A DNA stretch of 64,000 nucleotides, taken from NCBI GenBank assembly GCA_958295665.1, contig OY282560.1, positions 39,164,590-39,228,589 on the forward strand, read 5' to 3'. Source of the stretch: Tipula vernalis (lineage: Eukaryota; Arthropoda; Insecta; Diptera; Tipulidae). The stretch's first letter is position 1, and each line of letters opens with the position of its first letter. The position numbers and the translations under genes are program-made. Below the pieces are notes generated by a model. That model did not search any database. It saw only the letters and a program-made list of their open reading frames with translations, and was not told where the DNA came from. Shown piece by piece: positions 1-11,228 of the stretch.

Positions 1-1674
1 TTGCACAAAAAAAAAATATTCCCGAATTACAAATTTGAAAATATAAATTCATCTTACAATAAAAACTAAAAATTTGTTTACATTTCTTTATTAACCTTTT
101 ATAACAGTTGGTATATTTAGTTTACGGTACAGTTTATTACGTTTTTTCATACATAATGTTAAACTTTATGTAAATTACTCGTTTTTTACGTGTAAAAAAC
201 TGTGTAAATTACACCGTGTAATTTACTCTCGCTTGAGAGGCGCCAACACTAATTATGGCCTTATATATCTTATAGTGCACACGCGTTGCTAATTTTCGTT
301 TCCATAGTATAAATATTCATGTAAAATTGTATTATCGGTAGGATGGAGCTGGCCACGGTTCTACATCTGCAACTACCGATAACAGTATCCTGACCGGGCA
401 AAGAAAAGCGGAAATAAAATATTTATAATTAAAATTCGTATATTATGTACTATTGTCGGGTAGATTCGGGTGCAAAAGGTTAAATTGAAATTACAAAAGA
501 TCTTTTGTGCTTAAGCACCGAAGGTATTATAAACAAATAATATCTAAACGTATGCTACCATTAAGCGACATGTGTTTTTTTCTGTATTGTATAATAATGT
601 CGAATGATTTAGCAAAAAATAAAGCATTTTCCAGGAAACCCCCAGTTCATTAAACGTTGTATGTTATGTTCACTTGGATATTGGAGAATTTTTTTTTTCT
701 CGCGTGTTGATTTGTGTCACATTTATACGATAAGAACAATAATAACGGTGTTTTTTGTTTTCTATAAATTTTATTATCTTCATAAAAAACAAACAAAAAA
801 AAAACGAATAAAAATTTCCACCAAAATGATAATAAAATCAATCTTTTTTGTTGTACATAGTTTCCATACTGGTTTTACATAAAAAGTGTGCGATTAAAGA
901 CTTTTATGGCTTTCAATTCCAAATTGTAAAAAATTGTGGTGTATATGCTTCAGGGAAAAATTTTAAATATTTTATTGGTGGTGTGGATGCGATGAGTATC
1001 GGGACAGTAATTTTGCTTTAAAACGTTTAGATACACTTGTAGAAAATTGGACTGTTACTGTATTTTTTTATTTGAATGTCGTGATGAACGAATATTTCAT
1101 CGAAAAAAACAAAGGTCAATGTTTTTCTTATTAATTCACTAATTAACAAAATAATTAACATAAATAATGAAACGTTGTTGCCTTGTAACTGTGTTTGGGA
1201 AAGATGACTTGTATAAAAATGAATTATGTTTTATTACCAGTACTCATTTAGGTTTTTTGGTCATATGAATTTAATATAGATCGTGAACGTGAGTATTCTC
1301 TCCCACCAAAATTATAAGGATAAGCCACAAAATTTTTGAATGTGCCAAATAAAAACAGATCCCAGTGAACAATCTGGGAAGCAACGTCGCTCGCTGCCTT
1401 GATAAACGCTAGCTTTATTCGCCTCAATTGCTGCATAAATATCTTTCCAGACCCATTGATTTAAGTAACACTACAGAATTCAACATAAACACGGTTGCCA
1501 CATGTAAGGTGGGTTAGGTTTTACGGCATCTGTTGATAAGAGCATAAAATTTAAATGAAAATCCTCCAGCATCCAGCGATCGGATTAAAATGTTTTCACC
1601 AGCCAAATAATTATGGACACTTTGAATGGATCTCCTCGGTTTCCTGTCAAAAATGATGAAAAATTTGGTTGGCC
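1..1674. other. AT-rich non-coding stretch
   Basis: I find no coding region or recognisable element here. Short open frames near 650-880 and 1248-1436 lack any family motif and contain low-complexity A/T runs. A GC-richer patch near 340-410 does not match anything I recognise. Confidence 0.5.
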
Positions 1675-1954
1675 CAAAACCACTTTTCTCGACGTTTTGA
1701 AAGTCCCTGAATCTAAAAAAGCAAAAAAAAAAAATATCCGTCCGTCTGTCCGGATGTCTGTATGTCTGTACCCATCGTATCTCGAGAACGGCTTGTTTGA
1801 TTTAAAATTTTTTTAGCCAATCTGTTTCTATGGTCAAGGCCGATATTTGAAAAGTTTTTGGATCCTGTGCGTCAATAGGGTCGGATACCTGACATACGAA
1901 CTTACCCAAAATACCTGGTTACGGAAATGTTTACTAATTTTTTATATATGCTGG

Positions 1955-2330
1955 TTTGAATATTGAGTTGGGTATTGAGTTTGAGTTGAGTTGAAGGTTA
2001 GGTTAAGCGTCAAATTTGCGGGTTGAGTTGAAGTTGAGTTGGAGTTGAGTTGGGGTTGGATATAAAAATATTTACGAATTTTTTATGTATGCTAGGTTTG
2101 ATTATTGAATTGGGCTTGGGTTGAGTTAAAGTTCAGTTGGAGTTGAGCAGGGGCTGGATAGGATATAGTGAGTTGTTGACCAATTTTTTATATATGCTGG
2201 TTTGAGGAGTGAGTTTGGCGTAAAGTTAGCAGTTTAGTTGAGGGTTAAATTGGGTTCCGTTTCCGAGTTGAATTCGGGTTGAGTTGCGATTTAGTTGGGG
2301 TTGGACTAGGGTTTAGTGAGCAGTTGAGCA
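1955..2330 (+). repeat. GTTGAGTT-type degenerate tandem array
   Basis: The array holds irregular repeats of 'gttgagttg', 'gagttgaag' and 'ttgagttgg' with unit lengths near 6-12 bp, interspersed with longer 'tatatgctggtttga' segments at about 1944 and 2190. It is a module of the composite repeat. The same array in CAACTCAACC orientation occurs at about 41818-42060 and again at about 52035-52440. Confidence 0.7.
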
Positions 2331-2343
2331 ATCTATAAATATA

Positions 2344-3484
2344 TAGGGAAACCTCACTACAACGGAAATCGACGGGACCAAAAACGTTGTCCGTTAAACT
2401 GAGGATTTGTGATTTTTTTTATAAAAATTTTATTGCGATTCTATATCTTATCCGATTTTGACAAAATCCAGCATTTCCAAAGGAAATGGAATATTAAAAT
2501 GATTTTTAAACGAAGTTCTGGAATATGGCCAAGTAGGAAGGAATTTAGCTATTCCTTAACCGATTATGATGAAATTTGATGTGATTGATTGAAATGGGGT
2601 TCTAAAATGATTTTTTGATAAAGTTCTGGAATATGGCCAAGTAGGAAGCAATTTAGCTATTCCTTAACCGATTATGATGAAATTTGATGTGATTGATTGA
2701 AATGGGGTTCTAAAATGATTTTTTGATAAAGTTCTGGAATATGGCCAAGTAGGATGGAACTTGGCTATTCCTTAACCAATTTTGTTGAAATTTGCATATG
2801 CGATGGAAATGGGATTCTAACATGATTTTTGCATAAAGTTCTGGAATATGGCTTAGTATGATGGAACTTACCTATTTCTTAACAGATCATGATGAATTTT
2901 GACATGTGCGTTGAAAATTCGATACTAAAATGATTTTTGGATAAAGTTCTGGAATATGGCCAATTAGGACAGAACTTGGCTATTTCTAAACGGATTTGAG
3001 TGAAATTTGACATCTGTCGTGGAAATGGGATTTCTGCATATAGTTCTGGAATATGACAAAGTAAGATGGAACTTGGCTATTTCTTAACCGATTATGATTA
3101 AATTTGACTTGTGCGATGAAAATTTGGTGATAAACTGAGTTTTCGATCTAAAAATTAATTTAGAATTCTATTTCCAACGCACATGTCAAATTTAATTTAT
3201 TAACTGCACTAAAACCGGCTAAGAAATTGCCAAGTTAAACCCAAATTGGCCATACATATAATTTACCAAAAAGGTTTAATTTGAAATGTTAAAGGTTCAA
3301 TTTGAATTGTACTCGTAGAACCTGTATACTCGCAGAAATGTCTGTCCGTGTCCGCTCTAATAAAGTGTCAGCTTATCTAAGGGAGGTTTCCATTGGAAAA
3401 CTCCAGTTGCATGAAACTTAAAAGTTTGTCCGTCGAAGTGAGGATTCCGCTAAATTGAGTATCTGTTGAAATGAGGTTTCACTG
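2344..3484. mobile_element. Non-autonomous pogo-like (Tc1/mariner) element
   Basis: The left end reads TAGGGAAACCTCACTACAAC. The right end, reverse-complemented, reads CAGTGAAACCTCATTTCAAC, so both carry an inverted repeat of the CAGTGAAACCTC type typical of pogo/Tigger-like elements. Each end is bordered by a TA dinucleotide (2342-2343 and 3485-3486), the expected target duplication. The inverse copy of the host repeat passes from 'gcagttgagcaatctataaa' directly into 'aaagtgagtg' (reverse complement of about 41790-41815), which is an empty site. Inside is a tandem array of a roughly 120-bp unit (anchor 'ggaatatggccaagtagga', about 2480-3130) followed by an inverted partial unit (about 3150-3290). 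No transposase is encoded. Confidence 0.75.
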
Positions 3485-3714
3485 TATTTGAAAGTGAGTG
3501 TTTATTTATATTTACAGTATATATGAGTGATATTTAATCAAATGTACACGCATTCAACGATTAGAACCAAACTTTACATAAATATTGTTTAAGGCTTAAG
3601 AAATGTCAATGTTAATATCTTAAACATTCATCTCCTCCTTGAGAGATGATAATGAGGTCTAAATTTACTACAGAGGAATTTCTAAAACTTCAAAAATTGA
3701 GTCGATTTTAGATG

Positions 3715-3772
3715 ACGGTATGATGATATGAAGGTATGATGTTATGATGGTATAATGGTATGATGGTACGAG
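3715..3772 (+). repeat. ATGATGGT minisatellite (short)
   Basis: Repeats of 'ggtatgatg' and 'atgatggta' lie within the composite repeat. It is the plus-strand counterpart of the much longer CATACCATCAT array at 40070-40566. Confidence 0.75.
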
Positions 3773-4314
3773 TTCATCAGAGGTTTGAGATTTGGTTCGA
3801 GATAAGTTGAGTTAATGTTGAGTTAGGGTTTAGTTAGCCTGCATTGGGGTTAACTGAGCTGTTCATGTGGGGAATTATTTAAGAGTTGATTTGGATTTAG
3901 GTTAAGGGTTAATTTGAAAATTGATTTGGAGTTGATTTAAGGGTTTGGTTGGCGGTTAATTTGATCTTTGCGGTTAGAATTATGTTGCGATTGAGATGGA
4001 GGTTGATTTATAAATTGAGTGGAAAGCTGAACAAAGATTGACTTAAGAGATTCATTTCGGGATTAATGTAGAAGGTGAATTAAGCAAGACCGAAGTTCTG
4101 ACCACCTCATGAGGTTTCAGTCCTTTATATTTTTATTTGTTAATATCGCATATTTCAGTTTCACATTTATTTCTTTATTTTTTTCCAGAAGTATTTTAAA
4201 TATAAAGTTAAAAATTAAATACAATGAAAAATTAAAAGTTTATACCAACATCAACAGATTTAACAATTAACACAAAACAATTTAAAGCAACCTTTAAAAC
4301 AAAAGCCTAGCGTC

Positions 4315-6130
4315 TCATTTTTTAAATTCCTCTCTGGAAATATTAAAATCAAAATAATCCGCAACTGTGTTGAGATCTCGTTGAATGCGCGCTATATGAC
4401 CATGGAAGCTGTAGTTGTTGTAGTAAATTCTCGGGGACGTAAGTTGCGTTGGCGAGCATAAATATTAGAACGTGACAGAATGTCAGTACAATCGCATATG
4501 CGCATGTACGCCGAAAAGACATCGGTCTATTGTCACGCTCAAAAGATAGTAATTTTCTATGAACAAATAATAGAAACTATTTTTTAACACTTTCAATCCT
4601 GTTTGAATGAGACTCGTAGAACGGACGCCATATGACAGTCGCGTACTCAAGCTGTGAATAAACAAATGTAGTGGTACAGTGACTTGAAAGTTAATGTGTC
4701 GTGAAAATCTTTCGAATTTCGTTTAAAAAACCCCAACATCGAAAAGGCTTTGTTAACAACCGCATCGACGTGAGAATTAAACGGTAAATCAGAGCTAAAG
4801 ATAACGCCCAAATCAGTAACCACATTAACTCTCTCCAATGTAATGTCATTTAGAAAGTAGTCAAAAACTACTGAAGACTTAAACTTGGAATAGGTGATTA
4901 CGTGACACTTATCACCATTTAGAAACATAAGGTTAGCCACACACCATGATTACGATCACGATCCAATTCACATGTCGTCAGCAAATAAAATACAGTCTGC
5001 GAATTTGAAACAATCCACAACATTATTGATGAACAATAAAAATAATAGTGGACCCAAGTGACTACCTTGAGGCACCCCAGATGTCGCAATAAAATATTCT
5101 GACATACATTTTGCGATCCGATAAATAAGACATAAGCCATTTTAAGGGAATAATGCCGCAATCAAGTTCACTCAGCTTGTTCAATAAAATCCGGTGATTA
5201 AGTTTTTCGAACGCTCTAGCGAAGTCGGTATAAACCACATCGACTTGAACTTTAACAAAGATTATTAAAATATTTTGAAACACTGCCAAATTAGTGACCG
5301 TTGACCGGCCCGGAAAAAATACATGCTGCGACGTGTGCTAATAAAAGCAATAATGCAAGATAGTATTGCAATTCCACGATAATTAGTTACATCACTGCGG
5401 TGGCTTTTTTTTTTGATCGGTATGATACTTAATATTTTTCAAAGATCCGGAAATTTCCCTTGACTGAGGCTAAAAATTAATAAATGGCATAAAGGAGCGG
5501 CAAAATCGACTGTTCACAGCTTCAATAGAAACACTGGTAAACCATCTGGTCCAGGACTCCTAGAAACGTCCATATTCATTAAAGCCCTCATCACATCAAG
5601 TTGTGAAAATACAATTTAAAAATTGTTGGGTCAGGTAATATATGAGCGTGTAAACAAAAACGAAGCGAAGAAATCGGAGATTGTCTTTGGATTATCTGAT
5701 TTTTAAAAACGGACTTCTAAAAATGACGGCAAGCCGTTTTTACGGTTCTTAAATTTGACAAATATCCAGAAATTCTTCGGATTACATCGTAAATCATCTT
5801 CAATGTCAATTAAGTGATTGTTTTACAGGAAACGGTTGAGATAGCAAAACTGTTGTCGCAAAAACTTAAACTGGTTATAGTCATGGGCCAACACTGTACG
5901 CTTATATTTCTTGTGACATTTATTACGCAGGTCTTCAAGTTGTTTATGTCCTTTAGTAAACCATGGGTCGTTCCGGCTGTACGATTTTTTAATAATTTGT
6001 TTAGGAATAAATTTTTCAATAACAACCTTCAACAATTCATTGAAGGTGTCTAATAAACTGTTGAAATCAATGTTTGATAGAGTATCAGCCCAAAAGTTAG
6101 TATTTAAAATATTAGAATTTAATGTATTGA
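4315..6130 (-). pseudogene. LINE (non-LTR retrotransposon) ORF2, degenerate
   Basis: Minus-strand ORF2 of a CR1/Jockey-like LINE, which would encode the reverse transcriptase for target-primed insertion. Read 5' to 3' on the minus strand: a pre-RT block with the motif PWFTKG (about 6035-5823), a palm entry with SPGPDGLP (about 5560), VDVVYTDFARAF with the first catalytic aspartate (about 5250), a decayed PQG-type loop (GASRGSHLGP-like, about 5080), then thumb sequences including VTDLGVIFSSDL (about 4800). The usual C-terminal signature FDFNISREEF precedes a stop at 4315. The RT core and thumb lie in different frames with several stops and frameshifts, and the endonuclease is missing, so the copy is 5'-truncated and dead. 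Clade assignment between CR1 and Jockey is uncertain. Confidence 0.85.
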
Positions 6131-6190
6131 TTGAAGTTCAAGAAAATGCTACCCAGAGAGATGAGTTCAAGAAAATGCTACCCCGAACGC
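6131..6190 (+). repeat. Short direct duplication
   Basis: The phrase 'gttcaagaaaatgctacc' occurs twice in tandem, at about 6136 and 6164, separated by about 10 bp. It lies just upstream of the 5' edge of the minus-strand LINE. It could be a target duplication or a small slippage event. Confidence 0.5.
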
Positions 6191-6567
6191 TGCCAAACCT
6201 GGAGATTTTCGTTTAAGTATATTGATCAACCCCAAACAATCGCCAAGCAACAATAAAAGAGTATCGTAAGTTCAAAATTACAGCAAAGGTAGGAAACAAT
6301 TCCAGCAGACCTATTCGATTTCATCAATATTGTCGTATATTGTATACCCCTGACTTGGTATAAGTTTAATTTATGTAAACCGTATTTTGATATGATATGC
6401 TATAAAAAATTATTAAATAAAACGAGTACGGTGCATACCATTGATTTGAAGCGACAGATCAAGACCGGACTCAAAGCTGAATAGATACCACAAACGGATG
6501 TGACGATGGTGTTGTTTTCAATTAATAAAACATAGCGTGAACCAAACCTATAACAATATATAATGTA

Positions 6568-6910
6568 GAAAACGATCTTCGGGCTTATGCCAAAATAAAT
6601 GTAAATGGTCAGTACATTCTAGAGCTACTTGATAGTGGACCACGTGTCAGCATATCGGGAGAAAACTTCGAGCTGTTTTTACAATCTCAAGGAGAAAAAA
6701 TCAAAAATTTGAACTCGTACATTCAAACAGTGGATGAATTAAATAAAGTTCTTTTGAAATGATTAAATCCTTTGTAGTGCCAACCTTAAAGCAGAGGTTC
6801 ATCTTGGGTTGGATTTCTGGTGCAAATTCAATTTTGCTCCAGAAATCGTCAGCGAGTTTAGGCTTTGGACAAATAATGAAAACCATTATTTGCTAGATCC
6901 TATATAATCT
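6568..6910 (+). pseudogene. Ty3/Gypsy aspartic protease fragment
   Basis: Two frames give retropepsin-like sequence. The first (6568-6765) contains ELLDSGPRVSISGENF, matching the LLDSGASxSxLG active-site signature of Gypsy-family proteases with A changed to P and S to R. After a frame change, about 6806-6907 gives LGLDFWCKFNFAPEI, the hydrophobic LGxDFW motif that ends these proteases. The active-site change and the frame break mean it is dead. It lies about 130 bp upstream of a Gypsy RT fragment in the same orientation, so both come from one pol gene with a deletion between. Confidence 0.75.
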
Positions 6911-7042
6911 GCTAAATTAAGCTAAATAAATAAACTCTTTCGTTCAATTACATCAAAAGGTTTCGGCAATACCAACTTAGTGGAGGTCCCCATTGTCATA
7001 GGCCATTCCCATCAAACAGAGGTACTACTCCGTTTCTATTGA

Positions 7043-7216
7043 AGCTCCCGAGTGGTTCTGGTCAAAACGGCAAATAGCAAGAATAGGCTGTGCTTGAATT
7101 CCCGGCAAATAAACATGATGACCGAGAAGGACGCCTATCCGCTCCCCATCACAAATCACTTAATCGGTGGGTTTCAACAAACAAATACTAGCCTCGATCT
7201 TAAAGATGCCTTATAA
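7043..7216 (+). pseudogene. Ty3/Gypsy reverse transcriptase N-terminal fragment
   Basis: A single frame contains SSRVVLVKTANSKNRLCLNS followed by MMTEKDAYPLPI and TSLDLKDAL before a TAA stop. These are the first three conserved RT blocks of Gypsy elements (SPVVLVKKKDG.RRLCVDYR, TxKDxYPLP, FSxLDLxxGY). The fragment stops before the YxDD box, so only the fingers and first palm strand remain. No LTRs or integrase were found nearby. Confidence 0.85.
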
Positions 7217-8774
7217 TTTAACTGTATATCATCATTTTGTCATCATCTTTCAAGATAACACAGAAAATTCTGTTTCACGTTGATACTTTAACAATGAAAG
7301 GTTGAGTTTGATTTTGCTTTAACATAACCGCATGTCTTATGATAGAAAAGTTTATCTTAGTTAATCCATAAATCAATGCACTGATGTGACTGATTTTGTT
7401 GTACCGCCGGTTTGTGGCGTTAACTCTATCTTCAAATGGAATTGCGTCACAAATTTCACCAAATACTTCTGTTTCAGATTTAGTGTCAAGAAAAATAGCC
7501 GGAAAATGTCATTGTGTTCTAAAGGTGATAAATAGTTAAAATTCTTCAATCCTTATGAACTTAAAACAAAAAAATAGTTAATGTTAAAATGCTGTGTAGT
7601 TTTACATGTCCAGCCAAACATAGCTTTGATTTGCATAAAACATAAACAGTCGAGTAAAATGTTAATTTAAAAACAACAAAATCCTAAATTTATTATTCAC
7701 CAAAAATCACTATAAACGTCGAGTGGTGGAACAGCAATATACCCAACTCAATTATTAAATTTTTTATGTATTTGTTGGAACCAATTTTTTTTTTGTAGAC
7801 ATCCATCCTAAACCAAAAACTACATATAAATTCTATGCAAAAACTCTATTATTATTATTAAATTTGGACAAAACAAAAAGTTTTATTTGTGTACACAATA
7901 AAATTTTTTTATTGTTCATTAAAAATTTTGTATATATGTATATGGTATGTATGTAGTAGTTCAGAATTTTAAAGTAGGTATAGCCAGAAAATTCTCTATA
8001 AAAAAGTTCTAACCCTGAATAAACTTTGCAAAGACTCACCCACCATACAGTTTTTCATTTAATTGTTTTCTAAATTCATTTTTAATATTTCTGACAACAA
8101 CAAAAAACCAAAACAGCAAAAAATTATTAAATTAATTTAATTATTTAAAAATGGGGGAAAAAAAATCGATAAATTTATTTGAAAATTGAAAGACTGGTTG
8201 GCTCCAAGCAAAACAATATGAATTGATTGATTGATTGATTCGTCAAAAAAAAAACTTTAACAAAAAATTAATTTGCTTAATTAGTGCGTTTTGGTGATGA
8301 GAAGAGAGTGGTCTAATAACTTCATTTATTAGCTATGTATAATGAATTTTATTAATTTTGTGATTACCAAGTGAAATGATTAATTTAATTCATCATAAAT
8401 TGTTTATTAAATTCAATTTGGTTGAACGGAGAATTTAGTAGTCTTCTCTTATTGTAATAGTATACATTTTATGGCGAATGGTATACCTTAAACCAAAAAC
8501 AGATATACTAATTGACCGAATCTATTTGGTAGTTAATTGAGTTCTTTTTAAACATCCTTCTTATAATTATACCATAGAATGTTCTTCTTTTCAGCGTTGA
8601 GTGAATTATTCGTAATACTTTATCTGGTTAATTGCACAGATTATACTTAATGCGTATATTGTATTGAAGCTGTAAAAATATATAGCACGGAAAATATTAT
8701 TAATCACTAAGCTTTACAAACCAAACTGTAGTGTACCATTTCGCAACGAGTGTTGTACCGCGTAGACATGACCA
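7217..8774. other. AT-rich region without recognisable genes
   Basis: No supported coding sequence. There is a short (ATTG)n run at about 8220-8240 and long A/T tracts. The segment near 7270-7520 has somewhat higher complexity but gives no recognisable protein in any frame I could follow. Confidence 0.5.
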
Positions 8775-8925
8775 GAAGTCATGTTTTAATTTTATGATTT
8801 TTATGTTTTAAATGTATAGCACTAAGTAAAACAAACAAGAGTGTCACATACATATTTAAAAATTTCTTGCAAAACATAAAAATCAAATTCAAAACATAAA
8901 AATCATAAAAATAAAACATGACTTC
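8775..8925. repeat. Imperfect inverted repeat, MITE-like
   Basis: The left arm (8775-8814, 'gaagtcatgttttaatttta...') is the reverse complement of a right arm at 8891-8925 ending in 'taaaacatgacttc'. A further copy in the right-arm orientation lies at 12104-12144 and matches the left arm essentially perfectly over about 40 bp. The three copies bracket the Copia remnant. This could be a small MITE with a solo arm beyond Copia, or the remains of a larger element interrupted by Copia. Confidence 0.5.
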
Positions 8926-9319
8926 CAAAAATTTGTGATTTGACGTATTTTTCACCATAAATATATAAATATGTATAGCAAAAATTATAAAATTGGGCTC
9001 ATTTTAAAGATAAATGATTAGTGATTATATAATAATTATATAAATACTACTATCTTTCATTTTTCCATCATATTTTTTTAATCTACTTCCTCATTTAATT
9101 CTTGTAGACATACAAAAAAATCAGCACAACATCTAGTTTCTAGTTTTCTTCCTCTTTTTCTCCTCTAGTTTCAGTTTAAATTTGAAAATATAGTATTCAC
9201 TATTTCGATTTAAATTTTACATATCTTTCTTAAAATTTAAGTAGACTTCTCGAATCTTCTAGTACTAGTGTTGAAGTTGTACAAACTTGTACAACAAGTA
9301 AAGAAGATTGGTGAGGATA

Positions 9320-9665
9320 TATCTGATTCAATGCTAACTACCAAAATGCTGTTGACACTACCAAGAGATTCTAGTAATTTTCATACGGCTTGTAAAAAAC
9401 AGAAGCAAAAAACAGCGTACGTTAGCCAACCTAAAGACAATGTTATTGATTGAAGAATACCGTCTATCGTTGACAGATAAAATTGAACCTAATGAAGAAG
9501 CATTGGTTGCCAGATTTAACGGTAAATTTTAAAAAATAAGAAAAATGGAAGGTGTCTTAAATGCAACGAAAAGGGACGCTGGGAAAATAGTTATCCGCCA
9601 TCTCGATTCTGGAGCCAGTGATCATATGACGTTTAGTAAAAAATTGTTTTGTCCATATGAGGAGT
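9320..9665 (+). pseudogene. Copia Gag C-terminus and protease, broken
   Basis: The frame at 9268-9453 gives SMLTTKMLLTLPRDSSNFHTA, matching the conserved LxSLPxxYxxFxxA region of Copia Gag. Around 9545 the zinc knuckle appears as CLKCNEKGRWENSYP; the histidine is R and the last cysteine is lost, so the CCHC box is disabled. The protease follows as HLDSGASDHMTFSKKLF (about 9600-9660), with the intact DSGASxHM active site. Frames change between the parts. Confidence 0.8.
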
Positions 9666-9750
9666 AAATAACGAATCAAAACTTGTAACTGTTATAAAAG
9701 AAACTTTAAAATTGTAGTATAAACATCTAGCCTATCAAAATAAAAATCAC

Positions 9751-10260
9751 ATGAGAAATTTTTTAAACAAATTGAACAATGATTTTTTAGATGAAGACTT
9801 CATTTTTGATGATTGTACAAATGGGAAGCAGCACAGATTATCTTTTCCTTTATCATTTAGGCGGTCAAAACCTATGCAGCAAGCTGCATGTGGTAGCTCA
9901 AAGATTTTATTTTATTTAAAGACGATTTTTCAAGTTTCCACTTGGTCTATTTGGCAAATGTTTAAAAAATTTTGTAGAACTAATTAAAAAAGATAAGGGT
10001 TATGAAATAGAAGTATTGAGGGCTGATAATGGATCTAAGTACATATACAAATAATGGTGTTCAGTTGGGTGACTTTTACCACTGAACAAAATGGAAAAGC
10101 AAAGCGAGATATGTGTGGAAGAGTGGAAGCTTGAAGAATGATAATTCATTCTAAACATTTATCATTGAAGTTATGGGCTGATGCAGTTAATACTACGGTC
10201 TACATTTTGAATAGAACAATGGTCGGTAAAACACCGTACGAATAGCGATTTAACAAAATA
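9751..10260 (+). pseudogene. Copia integrase region, broken
   Basis: The 9751-9987 frame has CTNGKQHRLSFP, the conserved C..GK..R..F block at the end of the GAG-pre-integrase zinc domain. It continues in other frames as VLRADNGSKYI (second catalytic aspartate, about 10014), FTTEQNGKAKRDMCGRVEA (TPQQNGxAERxNRT with the catalytic glutamate region altered) and LWADAVNTTVYILNRT (about 10170-10225), ending with GKTPYE. Stops and frameshifts separate these. Integrase would insert the cDNA; this copy cannot encode it. Confidence 0.85.
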
Positions 10261-10489
10261 TTAAAGTCTGATACGTTCAAATGTAAGGAGGAACAGAACG
10301 CTCTGATGAAGTTTATGTGAGTACTGATAGCTTGTTGAAAGGTAATTCACCGACTGTGACTGCAATTATTGATAATCATAATAATAATACTGATGGTGGG
10401 CTTGGAGATACAAATGAGATAAATAACGAGGTTGTAGATCCAGTATGTGAAGCTGAATGGTAATAAAACTTGAAACTACTAGATAGTTT

Positions 10490-10784
10490 TGTGTTGTTAG
10501 AAGAATTTCAAGAACAATTATGCTACGATGACGCAATGAAATCCCCGGAAAAGGAAAATTGTGTTCAATTAATTAGGCTATCAAGCTCTAAAAAAACCAT
10601 ACTTGTGATTTTGTTCAATTACCAGTTGATCAAATAACTATACAAAATCGCTGAGATTGGTGGTGTAAGGATATAGCCAAATGTATGTTGTCGATTCCAG
10701 AGAAATGTTTAGTTAGCAATCCGAGTTGTGTTAGCCATTTCACATGGCGATTTTTCCGAAGATATTTATATACAGCAGCCAGAA
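10490..10784 (+). pseudogene. Copia reverse transcriptase, N-terminal part
   Basis: After a poorly conserved linker, the sequence gives YDDAMKSPEKEN (about 10525), the AxxxPxxxxW entry into Copia RT. It then gives GDFSEDIYIQQPE (about 10745-10784), matching the FLNGxLxExIYMxQPxGF block. It stops at the left border of the MITE at 10785. The catalytic block before it is largely missing. Confidence 0.8.
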
Positions 10785-11228
10785 TAGAGCTGCTTGCTCG
10801 AGCTAGCTCGAACCGAAAAGAACGAGATTTTGGGGGTAACTGCAGGACTAGAAGCTCTATATTTTTGCTTGAAATACTCGATCTTTTGATTTTCGACGAA
10901 TTTTGAAAAAGTATGTCTATGAATTCGAAAAGTGTGTCCGTATGTAGCATTTTTTTCGAATTTCAAAAATTTGATTTCAGATTCGGATTGCTCATACACA
11001 AGTTACTACTAGAAAGTATTATTAAAAAGTTTGTAACTCATACTATTCACGAGCTTGAGGTAAAGAGAGAGGTAAAGAGAATTTTCACAAGAGAGGTAAA
11101 GAGAATTTTCTCATTTAATTTAATCAAAATTTAAGTTATAAAATTAATATTTTGTGATCAAAAACGCTTGTACTTTAAAAAGATCGAAAGCTAGAGCTTT
11201 GCAAAATGACTTAAAATCAGCAGCTCTA
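10785..11228. mobile_element. hAT-type MITE inserted in Copia RT
   Basis: The element is 444 bp with terminal inverted repeats TAGAGCTGCT (left start and reverse-complemented right end, 10 of 10 identical). It is flanked by the 8-bp direct repeat AGCCAGAA at 10777-10784 and 11229-11236. A TAGAG start and an 8-bp target duplication are hallmarks of the hAT superfamily. Removing the element and one duplication leaves the Copia RT reading frame continuous across the site, which independently confirms the borders. No transposase is present. Internal sequence includes CTCGAGC/GAGCTAGCTCG subterminal words and a duplicated 'agaggtaaagagaatttt' phrase near 11067-11110. Confidence 0.9.

Larger units (their letters stand above)
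1675..4080 (+). repeat. Composite repeat, plus-oriented copy
   Basis: The stretch runs through a fixed order of modules: a short GTCTGTCC microsatellite (about 1738-1772), a block with 'agccaatctgtttctatgg' (about 1814), an array of GTTGAGTT-like units (about 1955-2330), a nested element (2344-3484), a block with 'aaccaaactttacataaat' (about 3567), ATGATGGT units (about 3715-3772) and a second GTTGAGTT array (about 3785-4080). The same modules, reverse-complemented and in the corresponding order, recur at 40070-42370, so this is a dispersed repeat family and not a chance string of simple repeats. No transposase is seen, so its class is unknown. Confidence 0.75.

Noticed and set aside
225..260. 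'gaggcgccaacact' resembling a retrotransposon primer-binding site after an LTR
   Set aside because: There is no matching LTR pair, no pol downstream, and the similarity is too short.
10630..11134. Overlapping open frames on both strands, up to 106 codons
   Set aside because: They cross the border between Copia RT and the inserted MITE, so they cannot be ancestral genes.
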